Source of the DNA: Arthrobacter citreus
Lineage (GTDB): Bacteria; Actinomycetota; Actinomycetes; Actinomycetales; Micrococcaceae
Direction of reading: 5' to 3'
Length of the DNA: 64,000 bases
Assembly (NCBI RefSeq): GCF_009192745.1
Contig: NZ_VTFV01000007.1
Location: 155,660-219,659 of the forward strand
Part shown: one piece after another, positions 8,435-18,405 of the stretch
Layout of the letters: each line of letters starts with the position of its first letter
How positions within the stretch are numbered: the stretch's first letter is position 1
The notes under the pieces: generated by a model
What the model saw: the letters and a program-made list of their open reading frames with translations, nothing else
Databases searched by the model: none
What the model was told of the DNA's origin: nothing
Made by a program: the position numbers and the translations under genes

Positions 8435-9505
8435 TCACCGCCGGGCAGCGACCCGGGAAAGGTCCGCTGCACCGATCAGCCCTGCTTCAGGGCCGAGCGC
8501 CGCCTTTTCAATGCGGGCTTCCGGGCGGAAACCGCGCCCGGTGAGGTTCCGGGCATAGGCCCTCCGGGCCGGTTCCAGCAGCAGCTCCCCGGCGTCACTC
8601 AGTCCGCCGCCAATCACGAACATGCCCGGATCCAGCGCCGCAGCGAGGTTCGACAGGCCCAGCCCGAGCCACTCGCCAACCTCGCCAACCAGCTCGATCG
8701 CGGTGCGGTCCCCCTCGAGCGCCAGCTTGGTGACAACCGCCCCGGTGATGTCCGGGATCCGGCCCTCGACACTGCGCAGTATTTCCTGGGCGACCGGGGA
8801 ATTGGCGGCAGCGAGCTCACGGGCTTCGCGTCCCAGTGCATTGCCCGACGCATACTGTTCCCAGCAGCCGCGGTTGCCGCACTCACAGCGCTGGCCCTGC
8901 GGCATGATGATCTGGTGGCCGAATTCCCCGGCAACCCCAAAGCGTCCGCGTTCCAGGCGTCCATCCATGATCATTGCACCGCCGATTCCGGTGCCGAGGG
9001 TGATGCAGACAAGCCTGCTCTCTCCCCTGCCTGCACCGAAGCGCCACTCTGCCCAGGCGGCACCGTCGGCGTCGTTGGCGAGGTAGACCCGGCGGCGCAG
9101 CAGCCGCTCCAGGTTCTCCTGCAGGGGCTCATTGCGCCAGGCCAGGTGCGGGCTGAAAAGAACTGTGCTGCCGGCCAGGTCCATCCATCCGGCAGCGCCG
9201 ATTCCAACCGACCACACGTGCTTGTGCGCGGAGAGTTCGCGGACCAGCTCCACGATGACGTTTTCGACTTCGCGCGGGTCCTGCCCCGGCGTGGACCGGC
9301 GGAGGACCTCCAGCACCCTGCCGCTGGCATCCACCAGTCCGGCGGCCACCTTGGTTCCGCCAATGTCGATCCCAATGGCCAGGCCGCGCCGGCGCATGGG
9401 GGACGAAAGCCTCGTGCTCCGCCGCGGACGCAGGGGGTCTGAGGGTCGGCGGGACCACCGCGCGGCAGGAGTAAGGGGAACCGGAGCTGGGTTTGAGGAA
9501 TGCAT
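8435..9505 (-). CDS. ROK-family glucokinase
   Basis: A 356-residue sugar kinase of the ROK family that phosphorylates glucose at O6 with ATP. It has the phosphate-binding motif IGIDIGGTKVAAGL, the catalytic Asp in ANDADGAAW, LGTGIGGAMI, and the ROK zinc motif (GEFGHQ, then CECGNRGCWEQYASG with three Cys). ATG 9505 gives an N-terminal Pro/Arg-rich extension of about 36 residues before the kinase fold. ATG 9397 would start right at the fold but has no Shine-Dalgarno sequence. A TACAAT box 9 bp before ATG 9505 suggests a nearly leaderless mRNA. Confidence 0.9.
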   Translation of the reverse strand: MHSSNPAPVPLTPAARWSRRPSDPLRPRRSTRLSSPMRRRGLAIGIDIGGTKVAAGLVDASGRVLEVLRRSTPGQDPREVENVIVELVRELSAHKHVWSVGIGAAGWMDLAGSTVLFSPHLAWRNEPLQENLERLLRRRVYLANDADGAAWAEWRFGAGRGESRLVCITLGTGIGGAMIMDGRLERGRFGVAGEFGHQIIMPQGQRCECGNRGCWEQYASGNALGREARELAAANSPVAQEILRSVEGRIPDITGAVVTKLALEGDRTAIELVGEVGEWLGLGLSNLAAALDPGMFVIGGGLSDAGELLLEPARRAYARNLTGRGFRPEARIEKAALGPEAGLIGAADLSRVAARR

Positions 9506-9514
9506 CAAAGACCC

Positions 9515-9520
9515 ATTGTA
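9515..9520 (-). promoter_or_regulatory. Probable -10 box (TACAAT) of the glucokinase gene
   Basis: TACAAT on the minus strand ends 9 bp before ATG 9505. The predicted transcript would begin within about 3 nt of the start codon, i.e. leaderless, which is common in actinobacteria. No convincing -35 box or ribosome binding site was seen, so this is suggestive only. Confidence 0.4.
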
Positions 9521-9645
9521 GGCAAACGGCAACCCCCGGACACGCAAGCGTTATGCATTCGAAAGTTACCCGCGAGTATAAAATGTGATCTAGGTTATAG
9601 GCTAAGGGGCAACCCGCCGTCCAAACAGATATCAAAGGAGCTATC

Positions 9646-11454
9646 GTGCGCGAATACAGCGTTCCAGTCCTGGTGGAATCCGCACCGGAGACGAACACTA
9701 CGGACCTGCTTCTGGAACAGGCAGCCAAGCCTTCCAATCCGGCCCTCTTCGCCGTGCGTTCAACCGGTGATGACTGGCAGAACATCACCGCCACAGAGTT
9801 CCTGGCTGATGTCTCCCGTATTGCCAAGGGGCTCATTGCCAGCGGCATTGGCCAGGGCGACCGCGTGGGCATCATGGCACGCACCCGGTACGAATGGACG
9901 CTGGTCGACTTTGCGATCTGGTTTGCCGGCGCAGTTTCAGTTCCGGTCTATGAGACGTCCTCCCCCGCCCAGGTCGCATGGATCCTCGGCGACTCGGAAG
10001 CGGTTGGCGTGGTGGTCGAGGCGGCCCGCCACGAGAACGTTGTCCGTCAGGCCGGTGCGGATGCGGATCTCTCCGCAGTGAAGAACGTCTGGCAGATCGA
10101 CGGCGGCGGACTGGACGCGCTCCGTGAGGCCGGAGCGGACGTCACCGACGAGGAACTTGAATCCCGCCGGTCCGCGGCCAGCCTGGCAGACACCGCAACG
10201 ATCATTTACACCTCGGGCACCACCGGAAAGCCCAAGGGCTGCGAGCTGACCCACGGCAACTTCGTAAACCTCTCCCGCAACTCAACGGCGGCGCTGCCCG
10301 AAGTTGCCAAGGAGGGCGCCCAGACCATCATGTTCCTGCCCCTGGCACACGTTTTCGCACGGTTCATTTCCGTCCTCGCAGTCGCGGCCGGTTCCACCGT
10401 GGCCCACACCCCGGATGTGAAGAACCTGCTTCCGGACCTGCAGAGCTACAAGCCAACCTTCCTGCTGGTGGTCCCCCGCGTCTTTGAGAAGGTCTACAAC
10501 TCCTCAATGCTAAAGGCCGAGGACGGGGGCAAGGGCAAGATCTTCCACGCCGGCGCCAAGACCGCCATCGAATGGTCCAAGGCCAATGAGGCGGGCAAGG
10601 TGCCCCTGGGCCTGAAGCTCCGCCACGCGCTGTTCGACAAGCTCCTGTACTCCAAGATCCGTACCGCCATGGGCGGGCGGGTGCAGTACGCCATCTCCGG
10701 CGGCGCGCCGCTGGGAGACCGGCTCGGCCACTTCTTCCACGGCATCGGCGTCATGGTCCTGGAGGGCTACGGCCTCACCGAGACTACTGCCCCGATCAGC
10801 GTGAACACGCCCCAGCTGATCAAGATCGGCACGGTTGGCGCTCCCCTGCCGGGCAACGCAGTCAAGATTGCCGACGACGGCGAGATCCTCACCAAGGGCA
10901 TCAGCGTTATGAAGGGCTACTTCAAGCGCCCGGACCTCACCGAGGAAAACTTCGCGGACGGCTGGTTCCGCACCGGGGATATCGGCCAGCTCGATTCCGA
11001 CGGCTTCCTGAAGATCACCGGCCGCAAGAAGGAAATCATCGTCACCGCCAGCGGCAAGAACGTCATCCCCGCCATGCTGGAAGACTCGATCCGCGCGGAT
11101 GCGATCGTCTCCCAGTGCGTCGTTGTCGGCGATCAGCGGCCGTTCATCTCCGCGCTGATCACCGTCGATGAAGAGGCACTGCCGGGCTGGCTGGAACGCC
11201 ACGGCATGCCGGCATCCACCACCGTGTCCGAAGCAGCGCAGTCCAAGCAGCTCCAGGATGAGCTGCAGGCCCTGGTGGACCGCGCCAACAAGGCTGTTTC
11301 CCAGGCTGAGGCCATCAAGGTGTTCCGCGTAGTCACCACTGACTTCACCGAATCCAGCGGCCACCTCACGCCGTCCCTGAAGATCAAGCGCGCCCAGGTG
11401 CTCAAGGACTTCTCCGACGTGGTCGAGGAAATCTATTCCGGCCAGAAGGTCTAG
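9646..11454 (+). CDS. fadD15: Long-chain acyl-CoA synthetase (FadD15-like, AMP-dependent ligase)
   Basis: A 602-residue adenylate-forming enzyme that activates long-chain fatty acids to acyl-CoA. The AMP-binding P-loop is TIIYTSGTTGKPKG, the A5 region is LEGYGLTETTAP, A7 is WFRTGDIG and A8 is GRKKEIIVTASGKNVIP. The family is the FAA1/FadD15 type: MFLPLAHVFARF is typical. The start is GTG 9646, with AAAGGAG 5 nt upstream. Its position in the Rv2173-Rv2187 block corresponds to M. tuberculosis fadD15. The C-terminal A10 lysine lies in HLTPSLKIKRAQVL. Confidence 0.94.
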   Translation: MREYSVPVLVESAPETNTTDLLLEQAAKPSNPALFAVRSTGDDWQNITATEFLADVSRIAKGLIASGIGQGDRVGIMARTRYEWTLVDFAIWFAGAVSVPVYETSSPAQVAWILGDSEAVGVVVEAARHENVVRQAGADADLSAVKNVWQIDGGGLDALREAGADVTDEELESRRSAASLADTATIIYTSGTTGKPKGCELTHGNFVNLSRNSTAALPEVAKEGAQTIMFLPLAHVFARFISVLAVAAGSTVAHTPDVKNLLPDLQSYKPTFLLVVPRVFEKVYNSSMLKAEDGGKGKIFHAGAKTAIEWSKANEAGKVPLGLKLRHALFDKLLYSKIRTAMGGRVQYAISGGAPLGDRLGHFFHGIGVMVLEGYGLTETTAPISVNTPQLIKIGTVGAPLPGNAVKIADDGEILTKGISVMKGYFKRPDLTEENFADGWFRTGDIGQLDSDGFLKITGRKKEIIVTASGKNVIPAMLEDSIRADAIVSQCVVVGDQRPFISALITVDEEALPGWLERHGMPASTTVSEAAQSKQLQDELQALVDRANKAVSQAEAIKVFRVVTTDFTESSGHLTPSLKIKRAQVLKDFSDVVEEIYSGQKV

Positions 11455-11484
11455 CCGGCCCCGCAGGCAACCGGCGCACCAGAA

Positions 11485-11523
11485 GAGGCAGGAGCCGGCG
11501 GACTATCCGCCGGCTCCTGCCTC
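11485..11523. terminator. Bidirectional terminator between fadD15 and mtr
   Basis: A perfect 18-bp stem (GAGGCAGGAGCCGGCGGA and complement) with a 3-nt loop is followed by ATTTTC on the plus strand. It lies between two convergent genes. Confidence 0.8.
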
Positions 11524-11539
11524 ATTTTCAGCTCAGGGC

Positions 11540-12967
11540 TCAGGGCCGAAGCTCGGTGTCCTGGGGGCTGGTGCCCAGGGAGAGCAGTGCGTTCTCCACT
11601 ACCTCGGTGAGTGCCGGATGGATCCAGTACTGGCCGCGTGCCATGGTGGCCGCGTCGAGCCCGAAAGCCATGGCCTGGATGAGCGGCTGGATCAGCATGG
11701 ACGCCTCATGGCCCATGATGTGCGCACCCAGCAGCTGGCCGGTGGTCCGGTCCGCGAGCAGCTTCACGAAGCCGGTGGTGTCCTCCATGGCCCAGCCGTA
11801 CGCCGTCGAACCGTATTCCTGCACCGCCATCACCAGGTCCATGCCGTTGGCCAGCGCGTAGTCCCGTGCCTCTGCTTCGGTCAGCCCTACGGATGCGATC
11901 TGGGGGTGGCTGAACACTGCGGCGGGAACAAAGCGGTGCGAGGATGCCTGCAGGTCGCCGGGGTGGACCAGGTTGTGGGCCACCGTGCGTGCTTCAAGAT
12001 TCGCGACGTGCTTGAGCTGGTCCGCGCCGCTCACGTCGCCCAGTGCCCAGAGCCCGGGAACCGGCTTGCCGCCGCTGAGCACCCGCTGGTACTCGTCCAC
12101 CGCCAGGCGGCCGTCGGCTTCCACGTCCAGGCCGGCGGCCGCGGGATCCAGCCGGTCCGTGTTCGGGACCCGGCCGGTGGCCACCAGGACAAGATCGACG
12201 TCGAGCTCCGCGGTCCCGGACGGACCGTCCAGGACGGCGCGCACCGACCCGTCCGTGTTTTCTGCCAGGGATGCAAGCTGCGTGTTCAGCCGGACGTCCC
12301 ACTGTTCTGAAGCTGCCGCGGTAAAGCGCTCGGAAACAGTCTCGTCCTGTGCGCGGAGCAGGGCACCCGACCGCACGGCCATGGTCACCTCGGATCCGAA
12401 GGCGGAGAAGACAAAGCCAAACTCGGCGGCAATGTAACCGCCTCCCACGATCAGTACGCGGCCCGGCAGGTCATCGACGCGCATCACGGTGTCCGAGGTG
12501 TGCACCTGGGGCAGCCCGATGCCTGGAATGTCCGGCAGGATGGGGCGGGAACCGGCTGCCACAACGATCTGGTCTGCGGTGATTTCCTGCCCGGAAGCGG
12601 TCTCCAGCCGGTGCGGGGCGGTGAAGCGTACGTACTCGTTGTAGAGCGTGACGTTTTCCAGCTCTTCCGCCCGGTAGCGGCGGCCGCCCTCGGAGATGGC
12701 ATCGATCCGGCCAAAGATGCGGTCCCGGATTTCCCGCCAGCGGACTTTTTCCACCCGCTGGTCCACTCCAAGCCTGGCGGCTTCTGCTGCCGAAGCGGCG
12801 AGCTGCGCGGGGTAGACGAACATTTTCGTGGGAATGCAGCCAACGTTCAGGCAGGTCCCCCCGAAGGTGCCGCCGTCAATAACGGCTACCTTGCGGTTGT
12901 CCCAGTCGGGGGTGATGAGGGAATTGCCGGAGCCGGAGCCGATGATGGCGAGATCGTAATGGGTCAC
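11540..12967 (-). CDS. mtr: Mycothione reductase
   Basis: A 475-residue flavoprotein disulfide reductase that uses NADPH to reduce mycothiol disulfide, the actinobacterial counterpart of glutathione reductase. It has the FAD motif IIGSGSGNSL, the redox-active disulfide in GGTCLNVGCIPTKM, the NADPH motif VGGGYIAAEFG, and the C-terminal catalytic His-Glu region IHPALTEVVENAL. The GSGSGNSLITP N-terminus is specific for mycothione reductases rather than lipoamide dehydrogenases. The start is GTG 12967, with GGAAAG almost touching it. The gene follows pyc by 52 bp on the same strand, so co-transcription is possible. Confidence 0.94.
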   Translation of the reverse strand: MTHYDLAIIGSGSGNSLITPDWDNRKVAVIDGGTFGGTCLNVGCIPTKMFVYPAQLAASAAEAARLGVDQRVEKVRWREIRDRIFGRIDAISEGGRRYRAEELENVTLYNEYVRFTAPHRLETASGQEITADQIVVAAGSRPILPDIPGIGLPQVHTSDTVMRVDDLPGRVLIVGGGYIAAEFGFVFSAFGSEVTMAVRSGALLRAQDETVSERFTAAASEQWDVRLNTQLASLAENTDGSVRAVLDGPSGTAELDVDLVLVATGRVPNTDRLDPAAAGLDVEADGRLAVDEYQRVLSGGKPVPGLWALGDVSGADQLKHVANLEARTVAHNLVHPGDLQASSHRFVPAAVFSHPQIASVGLTEAEARDYALANGMDLVMAVQEYGSTAYGWAMEDTTGFVKLLADRTTGQLLGAHIMGHEASMLIQPLIQAMAFGLDAATMARGQYWIHPALTEVVENALLSLGTSPQDTELRP

Positions 12968-13019
12968 CTTTCCAGTCTATCGGCGCCGGCTCCGGCTTCC
13001 CGGCGTGTTCTCTGCTGCC

Positions 13020-16000
13020 TTAACCCTGCTCTATGACCACCAGCAGGTCGCCGCCGTCCACCTGCTGCACACCACTGACGGCGAGGCGCTTGACTGTACC
13101 GGCCACGGGCGCCGTGATGGATGCCTCCATCTTCATGGCCTCGATCGTTGCAACCGTCTCGCCGGCACCAACCTGTGCGCCCTCCTCCACTGTCACGGTC
13201 ACTGCCCCGGCAAACGGTGCGGCTACGTGGCCTGGCTGGGCGGGGTCGGCCCGCTCGGCTGCCTTCGCGTCCGTGGTGACGCTGCGGTCGCGGACCATTA
13301 CCGGGCGCATCTGGCCGTTCAGGGTGGTCATGACGGTGCGCATGCCCTTTTCGTCGGGTTCGGACACCGCTTCCAGGGTGGCGATGAGGCGCACGCCTTT
13401 CTCAAGCTCCACCACGTGCTCAACTCCGGGACGCAGCCCGAACAGGTAGTCGCGGGTGTCCAGGACGGAGACGTCGCCGTAGGTTTCCCGGACGGTGGCG
13501 AACTCGCGTGCCGGACCGGCAAAGAGCAGCCGGTTAAGCGTCTCGCGCCGAGTGGCGGAGTTCCCGTTCAGTCCCTGCTGGTCCACCTCGGTCAGGTCCA
13601 CGTGCCGGGGCTTGGGCTTACGGCCCTGCAGTGCCTTGGTGCGGAAGGGCTCCGGCCAGCCTCCGGGCGGATCTCCAAGCTCACCGCTGAGGAAGCCGAT
13701 CACGGAATCCGGGATGTCGTAATTCTGCGGGTTCTCTTCGAAGTCCTCCGGGGAGACGTTGCTTCCCACCAGCTGCAGGGCGAGGTCACCGACCACCTTG
13801 GAGGACGGAGTGACCTTGACCAGCCGCCCCAGGATACGGTCAGCCGCCGTGTACATGTCCTCGATTGCCTCGAAGCGCTCCCCCAGGCCCAGGGCAATGG
13901 CCTGCTGGCGGAGGTTGGAGAGCTGCCCTCCCGGAATCTCGTGGCGGTAGACGCGCCCGGTGGGACCGGCCAGGCCGGATTCGAACGGCGCATAGACCCG
14001 GCGCACGGCTTCCCAGTAGGGTTCCAGCGAGCTCACGGCGGCCAGGTCCAGGCCCGTATCCCGCTCGGTGTGCGCCAGGGCAGCCACCAGCGAGGATGCT
14101 GAGGGCTGACTGGTGGTGCCGGCCAGTGACGCACTGGCAACGTCCACGGCGTCGACTCCGGCTTCGGCTGCGGCCAGCAGTGTGGCGAGCTGGCCGCCGG
14201 CTGTGTCATGGGTGTGCAGGTGCACCGGCAGGTCGAACCGTTCCCGCAGGGCCGCGACCAGCTTCGCGGCAGCCGCGGGACGCAGCAGGCCTGCCATGTC
14301 CTTGATAGCCAGGATGTGGGCACCGGCGTCGACCATCTGCTGGGCCAGATCCAGGTAGTAGTCCAGGGTGTAGAGCTTTTCCTGGGGATCAAGCATGTCC
14401 GCGGTGTAGCAGAGCGCCACCTCGGCGACGGCAGTTCCGGTCCGGCGGACGGCTTCGATGGCCGGCGCCATCTGGGAGACGTCGTTCAGGGCGTCGAAGA
14501 TTCGGAAGATGTCGACGCCGGCGGCTGCGGCCTCTTCCACGAAGGCATCGGTGACCTCGGTGGGGTACGGCGTGTATCCAACAGTGTTCCGGCCGCGCAG
14601 CAGCATCTGAATGCAGATGTTGGGCAGGGCCTGGCGGAGCGTGTCCAGGCGCTCCCACGGGTCCTCGCCCAGGAAGCGGAGGGAGACGTCGTAGGTGGCA
14701 CCGCCCCAGGCCTCGACGGACAGCAGCTCGGGTGTCAGTGCTGCCACCGCGGGGGCAGCACCTGCCAGGTCGCGGGTGCGGACCCGTGTGGCAAGCAGGG
14801 ACTGGTGTGCGTCGCGGAAGGTGGTGTCGGTGACAGCCAGCGCCTGCTGGGCGCGCAGCGCCGCGGCAAACTTCTCCGGGCCAAGTTCCAGCAGCCGCTG
14901 GCGGGATCCCGGTTTGGGTTCGGGAAGGTCCGTGGGCAGTTTTTCGCGCGGATCGATCTGTGCGGGCAGTTCGCCGTTGGGTTTGTGGACGGTGACGTCG
15001 GCGAGCCAGCTCAGCAGCTTGGTGCCACGGTCAGCGGGACCGCGCGCATTGAGCAGTTCCGGCCGTTCTTCGATGAAGGAGGTGGCAACATCGCCGGCCA
15101 CGAAATCCGGATCCTCCAGCACCGCCTGCAGGAATGAGATGTTGCTGGAGACACCGCGGATACGGAATTCTGCCAGCGCGCGCCGGGCCCGGTTGACGGC
15201 CGCAGGGTAGTTGCGTCCGCGGCAGGTGAGCTTCACCAGCATTGAGTCGAAGTGCGGACTGATGTCCGCGCCGGCATACACCGTGCCGCCGTCCAGCCGA
15301 ACGCCTGCTCCGCCGGCGGACCGGTAGGCACTGATCTTGCCTACGTCCGGGCGGAAGCCGTTGGCCGGGTCCTCGGTGGTGATTCGGCATTGCAGTGCCG
15401 CTCCGCGGATCTGCAGGTCCTCCTGCACCAGTCCCAGGTCAGCGAGGTTCTCGCCGGCAGCAATGCGCATCTGGGACTGCACCAGGTCAACGTCGGTGAT
15501 TTCTTCGGTCACCGTGTGCTCCACCTGGATGCGCGGGTTCATCTCGATGAAGACGTGCTGTCCTGCCCGCTCGCCAATGGTGTCCACCAGGAATTCAACG
15601 GTTCCGGCGTTGACGTACTTCAGGGATTTCGCGAAGGCGACGGCGTCCCGGTACAGCGCCTGGCGGATCTCTTCGTCCAGGTTCGGCGCGGGTGCAATCT
15701 CGATGACCTTCTGGTGACGGCGCTGGAGGGAACAGTCACGCTCGAAGAGGTGGATCACGTTGCCGTCGTTGTCCGCCAGGATCTGTACTTCGATGTGGCG
15801 GGGACGCAGCACGGCCTGCTCCAGGAAGACCGTGGGGTCTCCGAATGCCGTGTCAGCTTCCCGCATGGCGGCTTTCAGCGCTTCGGGCAGGTCATGGGCG
15901 GTGTCCACCCGCCGCATGCCGCGCCCGCCGCCGCCGGCAACGGCCTTGACGAAGATGGGGAACCCGATCTCTTCCGCCTCTGCCAGGAGCTCTTCGGCGT

Positions 16001-16418
16001 CAGCGCTGGGAGCGGTTGAGCGCAGCACCGGAATTCCGGCCTCGCGGGCAGCGTTGATGGCGTGGACTTTGTGTCCGGCCAGTTCCAGGACGTCCGCATC
16101 CGGGCCGATGAAGGTGATGCCGGCGGCCTTGGCGGCACGAGCCAGCTGCGGGTTTTCGGACAGGAAGCCGTAGCCCGGGTAAATCGCGTCGCAGCCCGAT
16201 TCCCTGGCGACCCTGATGATCTCGTCCACGTCGAGGTAGGCCCGGACGGGATGCCCCTCGCTGCCGATCAGATAGGCCTCGTCAGCCTTCTGGCGGTGGA
16301 TTGAATTGCGGTCCTCATGCGGAAAAACGGCGACGGTCTTGGCCCCAAGTTCATAGGCCGCACGGAACGCACGGATGGCAATTTCGCCGCGGTTGGCTAC
16401 CAGGATCTTCGAGAACAT
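13020..16418 (-). CDS. pyc: Pyruvate carboxylase
   Basis: A 1132-residue full-length biotin enzyme (pyruvate + bicarbonate + ATP to oxaloacetate) that refills the TCA cycle. Domains in order are biotin carboxylase (1-450; GGGGRGMR ATP loop, EMNPRIQVEHTVTE), carboxyltransferase (about 530-810; TFRDAHQSLLATRVR, IKDMAGLL, HTHDTAGGQLAT), a tetramerisation/PC domain, and biotin carboxyl carrier (about 1060-1132) with the biotinylated Lys in IEAMKMEAS. ATG 16418 has AGGAG 6 nt upstream. It is divergent from an orphan ParA-type ATPase, with 231 bp between them. In this window it complements the propionate and dicarboxylate genes. Confidence 0.97.
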   Translation of the reverse strand: MFSKILVANRGEIAIRAFRAAYELGAKTVAVFPHEDRNSIHRQKADEAYLIGSEGHPVRAYLDVDEIIRVARESGCDAIYPGYGFLSENPQLARAAKAAGITFIGPDADVLELAGHKVHAINAAREAGIPVLRSTAPSADAEELLAEAEEIGFPIFVKAVAGGGGRGMRRVDTAHDLPEALKAAMREADTAFGDPTVFLEQAVLRPRHIEVQILADNDGNVIHLFERDCSLQRRHQKVIEIAPAPNLDEEIRQALYRDAVAFAKSLKYVNAGTVEFLVDTIGERAGQHVFIEMNPRIQVEHTVTEEITDVDLVQSQMRIAAGENLADLGLVQEDLQIRGAALQCRITTEDPANGFRPDVGKISAYRSAGGAGVRLDGGTVYAGADISPHFDSMLVKLTCRGRNYPAAVNRARRALAEFRIRGVSSNISFLQAVLEDPDFVAGDVATSFIEERPELLNARGPADRGTKLLSWLADVTVHKPNGELPAQIDPREKLPTDLPEPKPGSRQRLLELGPEKFAAALRAQQALAVTDTTFRDAHQSLLATRVRTRDLAGAAPAVAALTPELLSVEAWGGATYDVSLRFLGEDPWERLDTLRQALPNICIQMLLRGRNTVGYTPYPTEVTDAFVEEAAAAGVDIFRIFDALNDVSQMAPAIEAVRRTGTAVAEVALCYTADMLDPQEKLYTLDYYLDLAQQMVDAGAHILAIKDMAGLLRPAAAAKLVAALRERFDLPVHLHTHDTAGGQLATLLAAAEAGVDAVDVASASLAGTTSQPSASSLVAALAHTERDTGLDLAAVSSLEPYWEAVRRVYAPFESGLAGPTGRVYRHEIPGGQLSNLRQQAIALGLGERFEAIEDMYTAADRILGRLVKVTPSSKVVGDLALQLVGSNVSPEDFEENPQNYDIPDSVIGFLSGELGDPPGGWPEPFRTKALQGRKPKPRHVDLTEVDQQGLNGNSATRRETLNRLLFAGPAREFATVRETYGDVSVLDTRDYLFGLRPGVEHVVELEKGVRLIATLEAVSEPDEKGMRTVMTTLNGQMRPVMVRDRSVTTDAKAAERADPAQPGHVAAPFAGAVTVTVEEGAQVGAGETVATIEAMKMEASITAPVAGTVKRLAVSGVQQVDGGDLLVVIEQG

Positions 16419-16649
16419 TGCACTCCTGCGTCGTTGCGTCGGGTGGAACGGACCGTTTGGCTACGTCTTCAGTCTCTGCACGGCCCGAACATACGGCAAG
16501 CGGGTAATTCACATCACACCGAACATAGTTCAGTGCACGGCTCAGATGTGCAAACCCGCGCCTGCCCGGCCTGTCGGGTTGCGTCACATAGAATGATTAC
16601 GGTTCCCTGGCACGGACCCGGCGCCCGTGATCCCTCGACACGTTAGGTT

Positions 16650-17504
16650 TTGGTTCAACAAGTGCAAGTAGTGAGCATCAGCAGCCTGAAGGGCGGCGTC
16701 GGCAAGACTTCCGTAACGCTGGGTTTGGCCTCAGCAGCCCTGGCCGCCGGCATCCCTACCCTCGTAGTGGACCTTGACCCGCATGCCGACGCCACCACGG
16801 GTCTGGCGGTATCCCCCGGGGACAACCTGGGCATCGGGGACATGCTCCGAAGCGCCCGCCGCGCGGACCTCGCCGCCAACGTGGTGCCCAGCGGCTGGGT
16901 GGAGACCGCACGCAAACAGCCCGGCAGCGATCCCAAACGCCGCCCCGTGCTCGACGTGGCCATGGGCTCGGCCTACTCCGGTATCTACGACCGGCCGGAT
17001 CTCGGCAAACGGGACCTGCGCCGGCTCTCTACCCTCCTGGGCAAGGTCAGCGGCTACGGCTTGGTGTTGATCGACTGCCCGCCGTCCCTGAACGGCCTGA
17101 CCCGCATGGCGTGGAGCGCCAGCAACCGCGTCCTGCTGGTCGCCGAGCCCGGACTCTTCTCCGTCGCCGGCACCGAGCGGACCATGCGTGCCCTGGACCT
17201 GTTCCGCCAGGAATTCGCGCCGAACCTCGCCCCCGCGGGGATCGTGGCCAACCGCGTGCGCCCCACGTCCAACGAACACACGTTCCGGCTCGCGGAGATG
17301 AAGCAGATGTTCGGTGACCTGCTGATGGAACCGAACATCGCCGAGCACGCCAACTGGCAGCAGATCCAGGGCGCCGCCCACTCGGTCCACCACTGGCCCG
17401 GCGATTCCGCCAAGCAGGCTGCAGCTTCCTTCGACGCGCTGCTCAAGAACCTGGTGCAGACCGGGAGCATGCGCAACCGCGTAATGCGCCGCCCTGCAGG
17501 CTAG
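16650..17504 (+). CDS. Orphan ParA/MinD-family ATPase
   Basis: A 284-residue deviant-Walker P-loop ATPase: SSLKGGVGKTSVTLGLA (signature Lys and P-loop), VDLDPHADATTG (Walker A') and LVLIDCPPSLNG (Walker B). It has no N-terminal HTH and no ParB gene beside it, so it is not a typical plasmid or chromosome segregation pair. A second ParA lies at 38 kb next to scpAB. Start codon choice is uncertain: TTG 16650, or GTG 16662 giving MQVVSISSLKGG, which fits the family better. It could position an unknown cargo or act in cell-envelope growth beside ftsR and garA; this is inference. Confidence 0.85.
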   Translation: MVQQVQVVSISSLKGGVGKTSVTLGLASAALAAGIPTLVVDLDPHADATTGLAVSPGDNLGIGDMLRSARRADLAANVVPSGWVETARKQPGSDPKRRPVLDVAMGSAYSGIYDRPDLGKRDLRRLSTLLGKVSGYGLVLIDCPPSLNGLTRMAWSASNRVLLVAEPGLFSVAGTERTMRALDLFRQEFAPNLAPAGIVANRVRPTSNEHTFRLAEMKQMFGDLLMEPNIAEHANWQQIQGAAHSVHHWPGDSAKQAAASFDALLKNLVQTGSMRNRVMRRPAG

Positions 17505-17529
17505 TCCCTTCCCGGACAGCGCAGGACAG

Positions 17530-17569
17530 CGCGAAAGGCCGCTCCCCCTCTGGGTAGCGGCCTTTCGCG
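17530..17569. terminator. Bidirectional terminator between the ParA-like gene and merR
   Basis: A 14-bp stem (CGCGAAAGGCCGCT with its complement) and 12-nt loop lies 25 bp after the ParA-like stop and 13 bp from the convergent MerR stop. Confidence 0.75.
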
Positions 17570-17582
17570 TAAAGACTGGTAA

Positions 17583-18173
<591 letters not shown>

Positions 18174-18308
18174 TGTTCCTCCTAGTAATGGTCCCCGCAA
18201 AGTCTGTAGCCGCTCGGTTACTGAAGCGGAGACGGTCCGTGAGTGTCCTGCTGGACCTGGTTCCTGCCGGCACTGATGCCGACGGTCTCACTAGTGTGTC
18301 TCCGGTAA

Positions 18309-18325
18309 CCCATTGGCGCAATGGG
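18309..18325. promoter_or_regulatory. Palindrome in the merR leader, possible operator
   Basis: CCCATTG-GCG-CAATGGG is a perfect 7-3-7 palindrome about 10-25 bp downstream of the predicted start of merR transcription. It could be a regulator-binding site (for example autoregulation) or an RNA hairpin. Confidence 0.4.
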
Positions 18326-18339
18326 AACTCTATGCTTCG

Positions 18340-18368
18340 ACGTTAGATCCGTGCGCGGGCAAGGTCAA
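18340..18368 (-). promoter_or_regulatory. Sigma-70-type promoter for merR
   Basis: On the minus strand, TTGACC (18368-18363) and TAACGT (18345-18340) are separated by 17 bp. This predicts a leader of about 160 nt before GTG 18173. It lies downstream of the bifunctional nuclease stop, so merR can be transcribed on its own. Confidence 0.55.
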
Positions 18369-18405
18369 AGATGCGGCGGGTATTTTTTGGAGCGTGTCGA
18401 ATCCG

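Noticed and set aside
13005..14102. A 365-codon open frame opposite pyc
   Set aside because: Antisense shadow; no start signal and no recognisable motifs.
16500..16560. A TGTGATGTGAATTAC sequence upstream of pyc as a CRP site
   Set aside because: Only the first half-site matches; the second half is poor.
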